Positions 1-11,292 of a stretch of 64,000 nt of DNA are shown here, in pieces. Position numbers and translations under genes: made by a program. Numbering within the stretch: position 1 is the first letter of the stretch; the number at the start of each line of letters is the position of its first letter. The notes under the pieces are model-generated. The model did no database searches, was not told the origin of the DNA, and saw only the letters and a list, made by a program, of their open reading frames with translations. The stretch spans positions 334,894,504-334,958,503 of the forward strand of contig OX422211.1 in the NCBI GenBank assembly GCA_949130495.1, read 5' to 3'. This DNA comes from Sambucus nigra (Eukaryota; Streptophyta; Magnoliopsida; Dipsacales; Adoxaceae).

Positions 1-1703
1 ATGTAATACAGATGAGAGGTCGATCCTCCCTCTGGGCGAGGCATCGCCACTACAAACATCTCTTGCCCCGGAATGGCAAAAACAATGCTCCCGCTGAAGC
101 AATCAATCATGGCCCTATATGCTACGAGCCAATCCATACCGATGATCACATCGTGAACATGCATGTATAACACTAACATGTCTGCAGGTAATACCAAACC
201 ACCAATCTCTACCCCCACTCCCCAGCATATAAAGAAAATGAGTGACCCACTCCCCAATGGTGAGTCGACACACGTCACTGTGCTCTCTGCCGTAGCTAAC
301 AATCCTAAAGCTTTCGCGAAGTGTGTAGCAATAAAATAGTGTTTAGCACCCGTATCAAATAATACCCGACCCATAGTGCCATGGATAGGAAACGTACCCT
401 CGATCGCGGGCGGTGCCTGTGGAACTGCAGCCTGGTGGACGTTGTAGACACGTCCATACTGTAGCTGCCCCTGCTGAGCTGGGACTGCTGGAATGGGTGG
501 CAATGCTTCCATCTGTGGCGGTGCGGGAAGAGCGGAGGGAAACATAGGCCTCTGTGGCTCCTGGCGAGCACCCTGCTACTGCTGCTGTGGTTCCCTGCCC
601 CTGTCAGGACAATCCTGTCGCTTATGGACAGTCTTGCCACAAACAAAGCACTTCCCTGGGAAGTTTCCCCCTCTCTGCCCCTGCTGTCCCCGGCCCTGGT
701 GGCCGTTACCGTTCCTTCCTTGGCCCTGCTGGCCCTGGTGAAACTGCTTCCCATTCTGCCCTTGCTGGCCCTGATGGCCGTTTGGACCCTGATGGCCCTG
801 ACGGAAACCTCCCTGTCCCTGCCTATAGTTCCCTGACCGGAACCTCTTATTATCCCCCTGCTGGGAGCCCTGCTCATTCTGTTTCTATCCCTGACCAGAT
901 TGTGCCCCGCTGGCACCATGTCCTCCAGTCCTGCCCTGATGGCTAGACTCCCCCGACCGCTTGCCCTCGGCCATATGAAAACGGTGGTCCTGGCAGTGCA
1001 ACAATGCAGCGTTAACCACACCAGAATAAGTGGCCAACGATAGGTTCCCTAGCAGATGCTGACGGATCCTCCAAGTCAACCCGTCGGTGAACTTCTCAAT
1101 TTTCTTCTTCTCTGTTGGTATCTCGTCTGGAACGATGTTCAACAGATTAGTGAACTCGGCCTCATACTCGGCCACTGTCTTGCCTTCCTGCCTCAGACTC
1201 ATCAGCTTCCTCCTCATTTCCGTATGAACTGCGGACGAAAAGTACTTGCGATCGAACCGCACCCAGAACTCCTGAATCGTGAGAGTATCCCTCTCCTCCA
1301 TGGTGGTAATAGACTCCCACCACTGTAGTGCAGATCCCACTAGCTTGAAAGTAGCTAGCACCTGTTTCTGAACATCAGTGCACTCATGCATCCTCAAATG
1401 CCTCTGTATATCCTTCCTCCATTGGCTCGAGACTACCACATCTGAGCTTCCTGCAAACTCTGGCGGATGCGCTTTCTGAAAAGCGTCACGTACACGCTCC
1501 CAAGCAGACGGGAATGCATTAGCCTGTACTGGTGAGACAACCGGCGTCTGAGGTGGTGCCTGCTGAATAACGGCAATTGCGGCATTTACTGCTTGGGCTA
1601 CTATAGCTGCAACCTCAGCGGCGTTCATCATGCCCTGAACTGGAGCGGGCTGGGGTTCGGGCGTTGCATCCCTGGGAACTCGTCGTGCACGTCGTGGAGG
1701 CAT
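1..1703 (-). pseudogene. gag-pro: gag-protease of element A, two in-frame TAG codons, cut by window edge
   Basis: One reading frame runs from the chosen start at 1703 (MPPRRARR; an ATG five codons upstream at 1718 is also open) to the window edge, broken only by TAG at 885-887 and 576-578. Residues about 70-220 form the retrotransposon gag domain, with a WW pair and the YEAEFTNL segment. A glutamine/glycine-rich linker of about 70 residues follows. Next is one CCHC zinc knuckle (CFVCGKTVHKRQDC) for RNA binding. The aspartic protease has its DTG active site in VLFDTGAKHYF and the typical downstream IIGMDWL. Both TAGs lie where CAG is expected (inside QG or Q runs), so each could be a single C-to-T change. 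Gag would form the particle and the protease would cut the polyprotein. The three plus-strand open frames at 493-946 are shadows of the QG-rich linker. Confidence 0.88.
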
Positions 1704-1871
1704 CTGAAATAAGAACAAAGTTTATAAGTTCACGGTTATAAACTTAATATAGCTGAAGAACGAAGCATACACAAAAAGAGTACAACAGTCCTAAAATATA
1801 GGGCTCTATATCAAAGAAACGTAGCGGAAACATAGTAGCCGTACAGATCCTAAAGGACACTAGAACCTGAT

Positions 1872-1883
1872 GCTCTGATACCA
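1872..1883 (-). other. Primer-binding site of element A (tRNA-iMet type)
   Basis: On the minus strand the sequence is TGGTATCAGAGC, the classic plant site pairing with the 3' end of initiator methionine tRNA. It lies 2 bp inside the LTR end at 1886, so minus-strand DNA synthesis would start here. This fixes 1886-4855 as the 5' LTR. Confidence 0.92.
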
Positions 1884-1885
1884 CA

Positions 1886-4855
1886 TGTGACACCCCGACT
1901 AATTAAATACCGGGTAGCTACTCCTTTATTAAATTAATTCAAAATGCCAAGTTGGCTTAGTTAATAGCATCACTGTCGAAAAAATTTTATTATTACTAAC
2001 CACCTAGTATTTTAAAAGTAAGTGCCAAATTTTAATTAAAGTCCGATTAACATGCAACAAGTGTAATGAAGAAATAACTAACACCATTCACCATACTGAA
2101 GTAAAACGAATAACCATCACAAAAGAGTAAATAAAGTCTGGAGGAAAACTTCTCACTACAAATCCCACAACTGAAACAACTAAACTGAATACTGAAATAA
2201 TACATGCCAAAGTCTGAAAACTGAAATATAAAAGATGACTCTAAATAGAAATGGGCAACATGCCCTACAACTGATAGATAGTGACTCTGGAATCCAAAAG
2301 ATAGAAGCGTCTACAAGCAAATCCCTGTAGCTTCCCCAAACAGCTACAGCTCGTCACCTGAATGAGAATCCTATGCTTGGTGTCCCTGTGGCTGGGCACC
2401 TAAAATGGTTTTACAAGAAAAAGATTTGAAAAGCAAACGGGTCAGAGCCCGAATGTGGAGTTATATTTTAAAAACCTGCAAGTGCTTTAAAAACATTTAA
2501 AACATTAAATGCAAAGTACATGTTAGGACGTACACTCACATGATATTCTCACCTCTCATCTAACTGTGCACTCCTAACATAAGTACCCATCTGTAACGAT
2601 ATAAACCACTAGCTAAGTGACATCATAACTAACTAGACTGTAATAGTTCCTACCCTTCTTACCCGGTCCTATTAACATATAACGCTCGTAATTAGATAGG
2701 GATTTAATGTAAACTCAGATGCTCAATATGCAATATATTTCTCTATCAGCTAACTCATTATATTTATCGAAACAATACCGTAATTATATTCACATCATTA
2801 ACATGAAGGTTCTCATTAATTAAGTGTATATTATTCACATCATAAATATACAATACGAGCACCCCGAGAACTAAGCTGCGGTGCACACATACTCTGCTAT
2901 CCATCCCGGTACATCACGTACATAAGGATCACATATTCCGAATCTCTCAGGAATAGTTCAGATAACACAAATCACAAAATAGTGGAGGCGAACACAGTCA
3001 CATCACATGGGTCACGTACATACCTACGCTCCCACGATCAGCGGACTTATTAACATCCCAATAAGTCTTTCTCTGACCTATGTTCATCGAGGTACCAGTC
3101 TATATTCCCCCCGTAGGCACACAAGGATTAGAGGGTCCTAAGCGAATGCAACCTCCCGTGATAGCAAGTATGGTAGGTATGTCATACACACAATCCATAT
3201 ACCAATACTAATTAAACACACGTCTTAGTAATACCGTATTTTTAATCATAGTACATATTCTCATACTAGCTATATTTATCACAATTTGTACTATTCCGGT
3301 TTGTAATCATACGCGCCATAATTTCTCACGTCGTAGTAGACACTCGCGTCTCAACCCAAACCATCCATGTAATACAACTCTCATATGTAAATTCCTTCTC
3401 ATAAATACCCAAATGTCCCAATTCTATCATTACTACATCTACGGAATGATATCTATATCCTCGAATAAGTTTACGGAACTCCAAAAATCAAAACAGTCCA
3501 AAATGGCCCAAACTTCCGGCTCATTAGAAGTCTCGTTCGAACGAGACTGTTCGAACGAGTTTGGACTGTCAGCTCGTTAGAAGTCTCGTTCGAACGAGGC
3601 TGTTCGAACGAGATCCAGTTCGTTCGAACGAACTGTCCCTTCTAACGATATCTCGTTCGAACGAGATATCGAACGAAATCCTTACTCGTTAGCAACGACT
3701 GGTCAACTCGTTAGAAGCTCATTAGAACGAGTTCGTTCGAACGACCTGGGGACTGCTTCTAACGAATGACCAGTTTCGGCCCAGATTTTTCCCCAATTCG
3801 TTTTTCATCCATTTTAACACCTCAAATCTTCTAAACTATGTCCCAACAATCGTTTAAAGGTCTATAATCAATACTAAACATATATAGTCACATCCTAACA
3901 TGTTTTTAAGGGATCAATCCACCCTAACATCAATTAAATTTACCAATTTCTACACTTTTTCCCAATAACTCAAGAACCTGAACCCTAACTTTATATCATC
4001 ATAAAATCCCAGAATTTAATTCGTTTATTTTTCTTCTAATCACAATTATTATGAGAGAATTCATCTACCTATCAATTCTCTTCAAAATTTTCAAGTTCTA
4101 AACTCCAACTACATGGGTTTTCATTCAATCTTACAAGAACAATCAAAATTCTTCAATTTCTAATCATGGAAAAGACATTCTCTGAATTTAAATGGAATAA
4201 AGTCACTTGCCTTGGTTTGATTTCTGATTTTGGTGTAGGTTTGATAGAACTTTTCTGCAGAATTTCCTCTTTCCAAGCTCCTTCTCCAATGGTGGCTTAA
4301 GGTGGCTAGGGTTTTGATTTGGGGAACTTAGAAAACCTAAATGACAACCTACGTAGCCTTCTAGGTTAATATGAGTTGGTTATGGGCTTAGTGGGTTAAA
4401 TCCACATCAGATTTACATCTCCAATTTTCGTCACTTTTAATTCCTCAAAATGTAAAATTACCAAAATACCCTTTAAGTTGCCGGTATGGCCTAAAAATAC
4501 CCCGGAACCCAAACTACACCCCCGGCTAGTGTTTTCTGACTATCTCGACCCTTCCGGACGCGTTGGCGCACTCAAAATGACCATACGGATTATAGATTTT
4601 AAATTCACTTTTATTATCAAAATATTACACCGTGACGCGGCGGTCCCACGCGTCTCAACAAAATTTCTAAAATGCCGTCTATCAATCTCACGACAAATTT
4701 TATAATACCAAATACATATATCAAAACATGTATGCACATAGTCAAATACCAACTCGCATCTCGTTAGTATTTATAACCCAGATTAATTTCCAATTAATAC
4801 GCATTTAATTAATTAATCCCAAAAATAAATATTGTCAAAAGTACGGGGTATTACA
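1886..4855 (-). repeat. 5' LTR of element A (2970 bp)
   Basis: On the plus strand it runs from TGTGACACCCCG to GGGGTATTACA, so on the minus strand it is TGTAATACCCC...GGTGTCACA, with standard TG/CA ends. A second copy, roughly 90% identical by eye, stands alone at 11293-14266, which confirms both borders. It holds the shared box TCGAGATAGTC (on minus; 4538-4548) about 310 bp from its 5' end, and a palindrome cluster at 3536-3744. I did not find a convincing TATA box. Confidence 0.92.
3536..3744. repeat. TTCGAA palindrome cluster in LTR A
   Basis: Seven TTCGAA hexamers (starting 3536, 3550, 3589, 3603, 3623, 3656, 3736) lie in about 206 bp. Most are extended to perfect palindromes such as CTCGTTCGAACGAG or GTTCGTTCGAACGAAC. 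Chance would give about 0.05 in this length. Between them lie half-units such as CTCGTTAGAAG. The cluster edge is about 1.11 kb from the LTR 5' end. Confidence 0.9.
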
Positions 4856-6608
4856 GTCCCATCGAGATAAGACTGTCCTAGCGCGGTAACCTCAGGGATA
4901 GCAAGTAGCGCGGGCATGATTTTTACACGTATATAGTATATGCATAAACATAGTCATATAAATATACTACTATTATCATATTCATTTAGGTACATTCTCA
5001 CGACCCATGATTATGAAATTTATCCGTATTCCTTGTTATTTAGTCATCCCTTATGACGGTTTGTCTCTTATTCATTTTATTTTCGAGATTTAATTTATTC
5101 CAACTCACTTCTCATCTCTCGAAGTTTTTTCCCTTTCCTAAGTACAATTTCAGTAAGCCCTCACTCACCTTCTAATCCAACTCCTAGACATTTCGATTTT
5201 TAAGTCTACTCACATTAGATTTCTTAAGTATGAATATTTCCTCATTTACCCATCATTTTTTTCCATTTCATTAAAGTTCCACTTAGCGGGGTTACCTTGA
5301 CCCTACTGGTCCTCTTTATGTTTCCTTATGTCCTAATAACATTAATCAAGATTTATTTCGCATTTAATCAGATTAAGTCAACCCAAGGAAAAATCTAGTT
5401 TTTCCCAGAAAGGGTCGATCGATCGATAGAAAGGGGTCGATCAATCGAACCGTCGATCGATCGATGCTCTTGGCTCGATCGATCGATCATGCAGGTATGG
5501 AAAAATCTGTAAAATACCAGTTACGGGTTCTATCATCCAACATCATCAAAATCCAAATTTTTAACTCCCAAACTCCGAGAAATTTATACCACAAACATTA
5601 TAAATCCAAATGAGCAATATTCTACATAAGGCATGCGAGTTTTCATCAAGATTCATGGATTAAAAGGGGCAAAACTTATATAATTCTCATGAACCCTAGA
5701 AATTTCTTTAACTTAGTTCTTCTTATACTTTTCCTAGAATTTCTACTTCTAAACCACTATAAATTCGTGGTTCAACCTCTACATGTGAAAGGCATTTCCA
5801 GATTATTATTTATATCCCTAAAACATGCGATTCCTAATCACCAACATGGATTTTCTTTCATAGAAAGTCATCCTAATCAACCCTAAACTAATATGTATGA
5901 AGCATTAACGAAATTAAGCAAGATAAATACTTGCCTAGGAATTTTGTTTCTGATTTTTGGCTGAAATCAGTGTGGTTGTGATCCTTGTGGTGTGATCTAG
6001 CGTTTGGCGGTGACGGCGGTGCAAACGGAGGAGTTCTTGGCCTAGAACTTTTTGGCAAGCTCTCTCCTTCCTTCTCCAATGGCCGTCTCTTGTTTTTGGT
6101 TGAGTTAACCCTGGAAGGAAACCCTAAGCATCTGATATAACTTTAAAATTTTCGTGGGTTTTCAGGCCTAAAAATGTAAAATGTCCAAAACGCCCTCCCG
6201 GAGTGTTAATTAGGCCTAAAAATGCCCCGAGAACCAAACTAAATCTCCGGGTACATTATTTTGACTATCTCGACCCTTCCGGACACTTTGGCGCACTCGA
6301 AATGACCATACGGGTGACTTATAATTCATTCACTTTCATTAATCAACATTTAATCCCGACATGACATGAGCGCGTCCCAACTTAAATTTCCAAAATTGTC
6401 ATTTTATTCACTCGTGACATTTAATAGAACCAATATTATATATTACGTTGCTCATTAGTAATATTCAACAAGTTTCCAATGATTACTAACTCTCGTCACG
6501 TTAGTAATTATAAAAAAATAATTAAATTTTGGATTTATATTAAATTAATAACACATTAAATTAATAAATCCCCAAAATTTAGAAAGCATAAAAATACGGG
6601 GTATTACA
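4856..6608 (-). repeat. LTR B fragment, interrupted by element A
   Basis: Its right end GGGGTATTACA (6608) matches the 5' end of LTR A. Much of its length aligns by eye with LTR A read on minus, including the conserved box at 6263-6273 and the block with GTGCGCC and CCGGAAGGG. It is clearly diverged and has a different palindrome type (CGATCGATCG at 5414-5488). The rest of B should continue beyond the far end of A, to the left of the window. Whether it is a 5', 3' or solo LTR cannot be told. Confidence 0.82.
5414..5488. repeat. TCGATCGATCGA palindrome cluster in LTR B
   Basis: Three perfect (TCGA)n-type palindromes and one degenerate copy (TCGATCAATCGA) lie in 75 bp, spaced by non-palindromic DNA. 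The edge nearest the LTR 5' end is 1120 bp from it, the same place as the TTCGAA cluster in LTR A. Confidence 0.88.
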
Positions 6609-7900
6609 GAATATAAGGGTTGATGGTAGTTAACCGGATTAAAGACATTTTTTAGAAACAAAAAATGGTTAATGCATATATTGTATAGTAATTTTGTGTA
6701 AGATTCAAATGAAATTATTCTAGTCATAGTATTGCATATGTTTCTTTCTGTCATTTATTTTGTATTCCATTTTGTTTGGGAACCCCATTGGGAATTGAGT
6801 CGCCCATTTCCCATTGTTACGACAAGGTAATCCAAATTCTATCTTTTGAGGGAGTTTTCTAGGTAAATGATTTATTATTCTTATGTTAGATGCTATGATG
6901 ACTTGAACTCTAGGGTGTTAACTAATGGGTTCTACACTTGTCATCATTATGGTTATATGTTATGATAATGGAATTGCATGCTTAATTGGTAACTCAAAGT
7001 AATTAAAATGGACTAGAAATATTATTTATGTTGCTTGACATCACTTCAAACTTAACACAATCGGACCGGATCGGGTTTATTGTCAAGTAACTCAAAATTT
7101 CGAGTTGAGACGTTAAAAACATGTCATGATTTTGGTTTCTGTCACCCTCTTTATCGAGAGTACATGAATTTTTTTAATTAATAATAGTTCAAAATAAATC
7201 TTCATACACTTCTTATGAATCGGGTTTGTAAGATAAGAGATGTATAAAGGAAAACTAAACAAATGAAATAACTCTTGATGGGACAACATAGACAACTCCT
7301 TACAATAATCATGATGCAAGTAAGATTGTAAAGGGCCAACCTTTCCTTCTAGAAACTTTAACTCCCTTAAAGCTGTGATTTGGCACAATTTTTGAAGTTA
7401 AATTTGATCTTAAGATCTAATTCCCACACTTAGTTTATTTCATTAGGCAACTATTGAGCAGTTCACTATAGAAAAGTTCATACTTTTTGGAAATACGAAG
7501 TTCATGTGATAATGAAATAGAAACCACGAAACTGATTTGAGGCATTACGGGGGACAAAATAACCTTCATTGTAGTAAAGAGATATTGTCTATGACGAGTA
7601 CTACTAAAAAGGCTCATGAAACTCATATAGAGAATTTTTCCAAGTTCGTCATAGTGTTCATGAGCAACAAAGTATTCAATGAGCATGTAGAGCCAAGACA
7701 ATGATCAGTGATCTACAATAACATGCCAATGATTTATATAAGTATTATAAAATATCAAACAATTAAAACAACACATATAAATTTTTTTACAATTAAGAAT
7801 TATATTAATTATTCAAGCATGTTTATAAATAATAGATTTTACATTTGATTATGCTATAATTGTGTTAATATTAAATCATATGAGATTTTGGGGTGTTACA
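6609..7900. other. Unassigned AT-rich DNA
   Basis: I recognise no gene. Two minus-strand open frames of 88 and 91 codons (7701-7435 and 7388-7113) match nothing I know and hold no clear motif. The sequence at 7891-7900 (GGGTGTTACA) resembles an LTR terminus of the families seen here, so part of this stretch may be an old LTR, but I could not find its other end. Confidence 0.4.
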
Positions 7901-9337
7901 TGAGTTGAGAAACATAGACTTTGAACTTGAGATGGATTAGATAACCCTTTATGATTCTTTATTTAAGCGTATATTTCTTATAGTATTGTATAATTGATGA
8001 TCCATAAGTGATTTATAAAATTTCTTAAAGAATTATAATTGTTAAATTTTGTTAAGGAGTTTATTTGAAACCTAACATGAGGTGATTGCATAATATTTTA
8101 AATTATATAATTGATACTTTACATAGATTTACCTAAAGATATTTTTGGGTGTTGACCATAATGTTGGTAAATGAATTTTATATTTAAAAAAATAGTTTTT
8201 ATATATAAGTTTTGGTTGAAACCTTTCCCTTTCTTAAAGACATTTTAAATAAAGATGTTATTTTATTAAATAAATTTATGGGTGAGAATCCTAATTTTTT
8301 AATGCTTTTTAGGTCAAAGCCCTAACTTTTCATTCAAAAGAGAATTTATAAATGATTTCCTTTATAATGTGTGAATGAATAAAAGGTTTAAATATGCGTT
8401 TATGGAAACTAATAAATAATTAATAAGAATTATTTGTATTGGAGATATACTATTTTGGGGGACACAAGTGAATTTTATGGTGTGACCCTAATATAAAGTT
8501 TTAGTGATATTGATGTTAATTGTTATCTAGGGTTGAAGGCTAGTGTCATTGGGAGTGTTAATAAATATATGGGACATTAGTGAGATGATCATCGAGATAT
8601 TGAGTAACAAAAATAGGTGATTAGGATTGTGAGTTTAGGCCTCGTGAATTTGATAAAATTATTATTAGATTTTAAGAAAGGTTGTACTTATAAACTAAGT
8701 TATTAGGAAGAGTTTATAAGAAATAATAATTATGAAATATGTGGGAGTATGTGGTATAAGTTTCATTGGAACACCTTGAGGCCTTCGTTGTGTATAAATT
8801 GTTAAACAATATATTTGATTTAAGATTAGAGAGAAGATGATATATGGTTGCATAAAGAAGATATATTATGTGTGAATCATGTTGGTATGTACACGTGACA
8901 TGGAAAGTGTCCCAACTATCGTTTGATGTTTTGATTCAGTGATGAGATAATATGGTCATCATGTTGACATGTGAGGAATGTAAGGGTCCCAATCTATTTC
9001 ATTGTATGGATTCAGTGGCCATATTATGTTAACGTCACACATTCATGTGATAGACATATAAGGGGTTCTGAATCTCTATCATTTATCGATTTCGGTGTTT
9101 GGATTTTGTGGGCAACTCATTGCATGCACATAATATGGGTATGGTAACTCTTATTCATCATCCGGCATCGATGACATGATTATGTGAGCATATGCACTTC
9201 ACGTCATCATGTAGGTGATGTAAGGGAAATAAATCATTATTTTTGTATGGATGAAATGACACGATGTTATACAATGGTATCTATGATGAGTGTGTGTGAG
9301 CTTATGTTATGCGATAAGATATATTATTGGGCATAAA
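7901..9337. other. Unassigned AT-rich DNA, possibly decayed LTR
   Basis: No open frame of note. Between about 8940 and 9260 a loose repeat recurs roughly every 100 bp or more (GTAAGGG..., then ATGGATT or a variant), as in decayed LTR interiors. The hAT-like element at 9338 interrupts this stretch, which seems to resume at 11112. Confidence 0.35.
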
Positions 9338-9763
9338 TAGGGGTGCAAGCAGTATGATATTTTATCGTACCGTGTCATTTTGGTCCAAAAAAATGATTTT
9401 GATTTCATATTTTCAATACCGATAACCGAAAGTACTAAAATCGAAATTATCGTAAAAAATTTGGTTGGTTTCATTTTTTAAACATAAAAACCGACATTCC
9501 GAATTTACCATACCGAATTTATTGTACCAAAATTACCATATATTACTGTACAAATTTACCAAGTTAAAAAATGAGCTAAAAATAAATAGAAAATGAGCTA
9601 AAAATAAATATTACCATAAAACCAACCCCCCTCATTTTAGTCTAATCTTGACCATTCATTTGTTTCATTATAAATCCTATCAAATAAAGACAAAACCCTA
9701 ATAACTCCACAAAAACATCAACCACCACTCCACAACACAAGACAATAACAAAATAAAGGTATT

Positions 9764-9796
<33 letters not shown>

Positions 9797-11111
9797 CCTC
9801 CTCGCCTTCTCCCTAAAAACCTCAACTTGCTATTTCAAAGCCATTTATGCTAATTATATATGTCGGGTTAATATTGATGGGTTCCAATCACACATCATTT
9901 CAAGATTTTGGGATTGGAACCGTGTCCCAGAGAAAAATGTTGACGCCTAAAAGATTCCGGATAAAGTGTTCTTAAATAGGTTCACTGCATAAACTTTTTG
10001 GCATTATTAGAGCTAGCTTTCATCATTGAAAACAGTAGATACAAGATGGTGAGTAGAAGGAAATATGTCAACATAATTTAAATATATACACACACACGTT
10101 TCTACATATGCATACACCTCCATGGAAACACATCCATGTTGCATTCAATTTGTGTTTTTCTTTTTATACGACATAGGTAATTTTTGGTTATTATAATTTT
10201 TTTATCCTTGAGAGTATTAAATTTACATGAACTAAAACTTAAGTAAGTAACTTAAAAGTTTGTGTAAAAGATATATTTTTGTATTTCCATGTCATATTTG
10301 TGTCCCCTATTTACTTTTAATGATTTTTCATTTAATGTACTATGTTCTCATGTTAATGTTAATGTCCATTATTCATACTTTGGAAGTTGGATTATTTATG
10401 CTCATTGTAACATAAGCAACATTGCTTCTACTCCTGGAATTGGATGTCTTCAGCTTCATTTATTGGTTGGTAAAATGAGTAATTGGGAAACCAACAACCA
10501 TAGTGTTTGTGACAAACAAAGTTCTTAATATTCTCCAACTTATAAAGGGTTGAGTTTTAATTGATTCAAATTATTTCTTCAATCGTATTTGGCGTCTGTT
10601 TTCTATTGTAATAAAATTTAAAACTAAAATCTTTGACACATTTTTTGAAGCAAACCACTAAATGGTTAGTTTTTTTTCTTAGCGAGTGACGTATTAGGGA
10701 GCTGTTTTAAATAATTGTCAGGCCACCCAACCATGATTTTAATCAATTATTTTCATTAACTTAAAAAACAATAGCCTAAACTTTAAAAAATACATTAAGT
10801 AATGCATTTAATCGGATTAAACGAGTTTAAAATTTGGTACCGAAACTTGTACAAAATTTTATCGAAATAGTAATACCAAAATTTGTACTAGATTTATCGA
10901 ATGCATAAATCGACTTGTAATTATGGTATTTACTGGGGAAAATCGAGTTGAAACCGAAATTACCGAAACCAAAAAACCATCCGATTTGGTCTTGGTTTTT
11001 GTTTTGATGTATCGATCAGTAAATTTGGTACAAATAGTTTTACCATTTAGATTATGGTTTTAGTATTGGTAAAGGATCGTTACCGACCAAAACATACCGA
11101 TTGCACCCCTA
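9338..11111. mobile_element. hAT-like DNA transposon, probably non-autonomous (1774 bp)
   Basis: The left end TAGGGGTGCAAGCAGTATG and the reverse complement of the right end, TAGGGGTGCAATCGGTATG, differ at two of 19 positions. TAGGGGTG is a typical hAT-superfamily terminus in plants. Subterminal sequence on both sides is rich in ACCGAAA/TTTCGGT-like motifs, also typical of hAT ends. The flanking octamers GGCATAAA and GGGATGCA match at 5 of 8 positions, as an eroded 8-bp target duplication would. No transposase domain is seen. A 79-codon plus-strand frame (10289-10528) is of unknown meaning. Confidence 0.72.
9762..9793. repeat. (TTC)n microsatellite
   Basis: Eleven near-perfect TTC units lie inside the hAT-like element. 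Confidence 0.95.
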
Positions 11112-11239
11112 GGGATGCATGAGATTATGTTATTCAGTATCTATATAATATTATGAAGAGAACTACACCCATTTATTACTACTTATCACATAGCCTAACC
11201 ACGTGGCATCTGTCTCCTCGGCCCTCTCCAACCACATGA

Positions 11240-11276
<37 letters not shown>

Positions 11277-11287
11277 TGTCCAACCAC
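11112..11287. repeat. Flank with (TG)17 microsatellite
   Basis: Short stretch between the hAT-like element and the solo LTR. A perfect (TG)17 run lies at 11242-11275, between two copies of a CCAACCACATGAT word (ending at 11240 and 11292). The second copy supplies the left target duplication of the solo LTR. Confidence 0.9.
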
Positions 11288-11292
11288 ATGAT

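Larger units (their letters stand above)
1..4855 (-). mobile_element. Element A: chromovirus-like Ty3/gypsy retrotransposon, 5' part only
   Basis: Read on the minus strand the order is 5' LTR (4855-1886), tRNA-iMet primer site (1883-1872), gag and protease. The left window edge cuts the element in or just after the protease, so RT, RNase H, integrase and the 3' LTR lie outside. The gag type, the 3-kb LTR and the primer site suggest a chromovirus of the Tekay/Del kind; this lineage call is inference. At its 5' end A interrupts the related LTR B. The 3' target-site copy is outside the window; its expected 5-bp partner on this side is GTCCC at 4856-4860. Confidence 0.85.

Noticed and set aside
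493..946. Plus-strand proline/leucine-rich frames
   Set aside because: Shadows of the QG-rich gag linker on the minus strand, which has zinc-knuckle and protease domains in one frame.
305..1021. 238-codon minus-strand frame
   Set aside because: A different frame from gag-protease; no domain, Ser/Arg-rich composition from the same QG-coding DNA.
3536..3744. Evenly repeated palindromes with spacers, resembling a CRISPR array
   Set aside because: Repeats are only 6-16 bp, spacing is irregular, spacers are related half-units, and it lies in a plant LTR.
7113..7701. Two neighbouring minus-strand frames that might form one gene
   Set aside because: No recognisable motif, low complexity typical of AT-rich DNA, and no good link between them.
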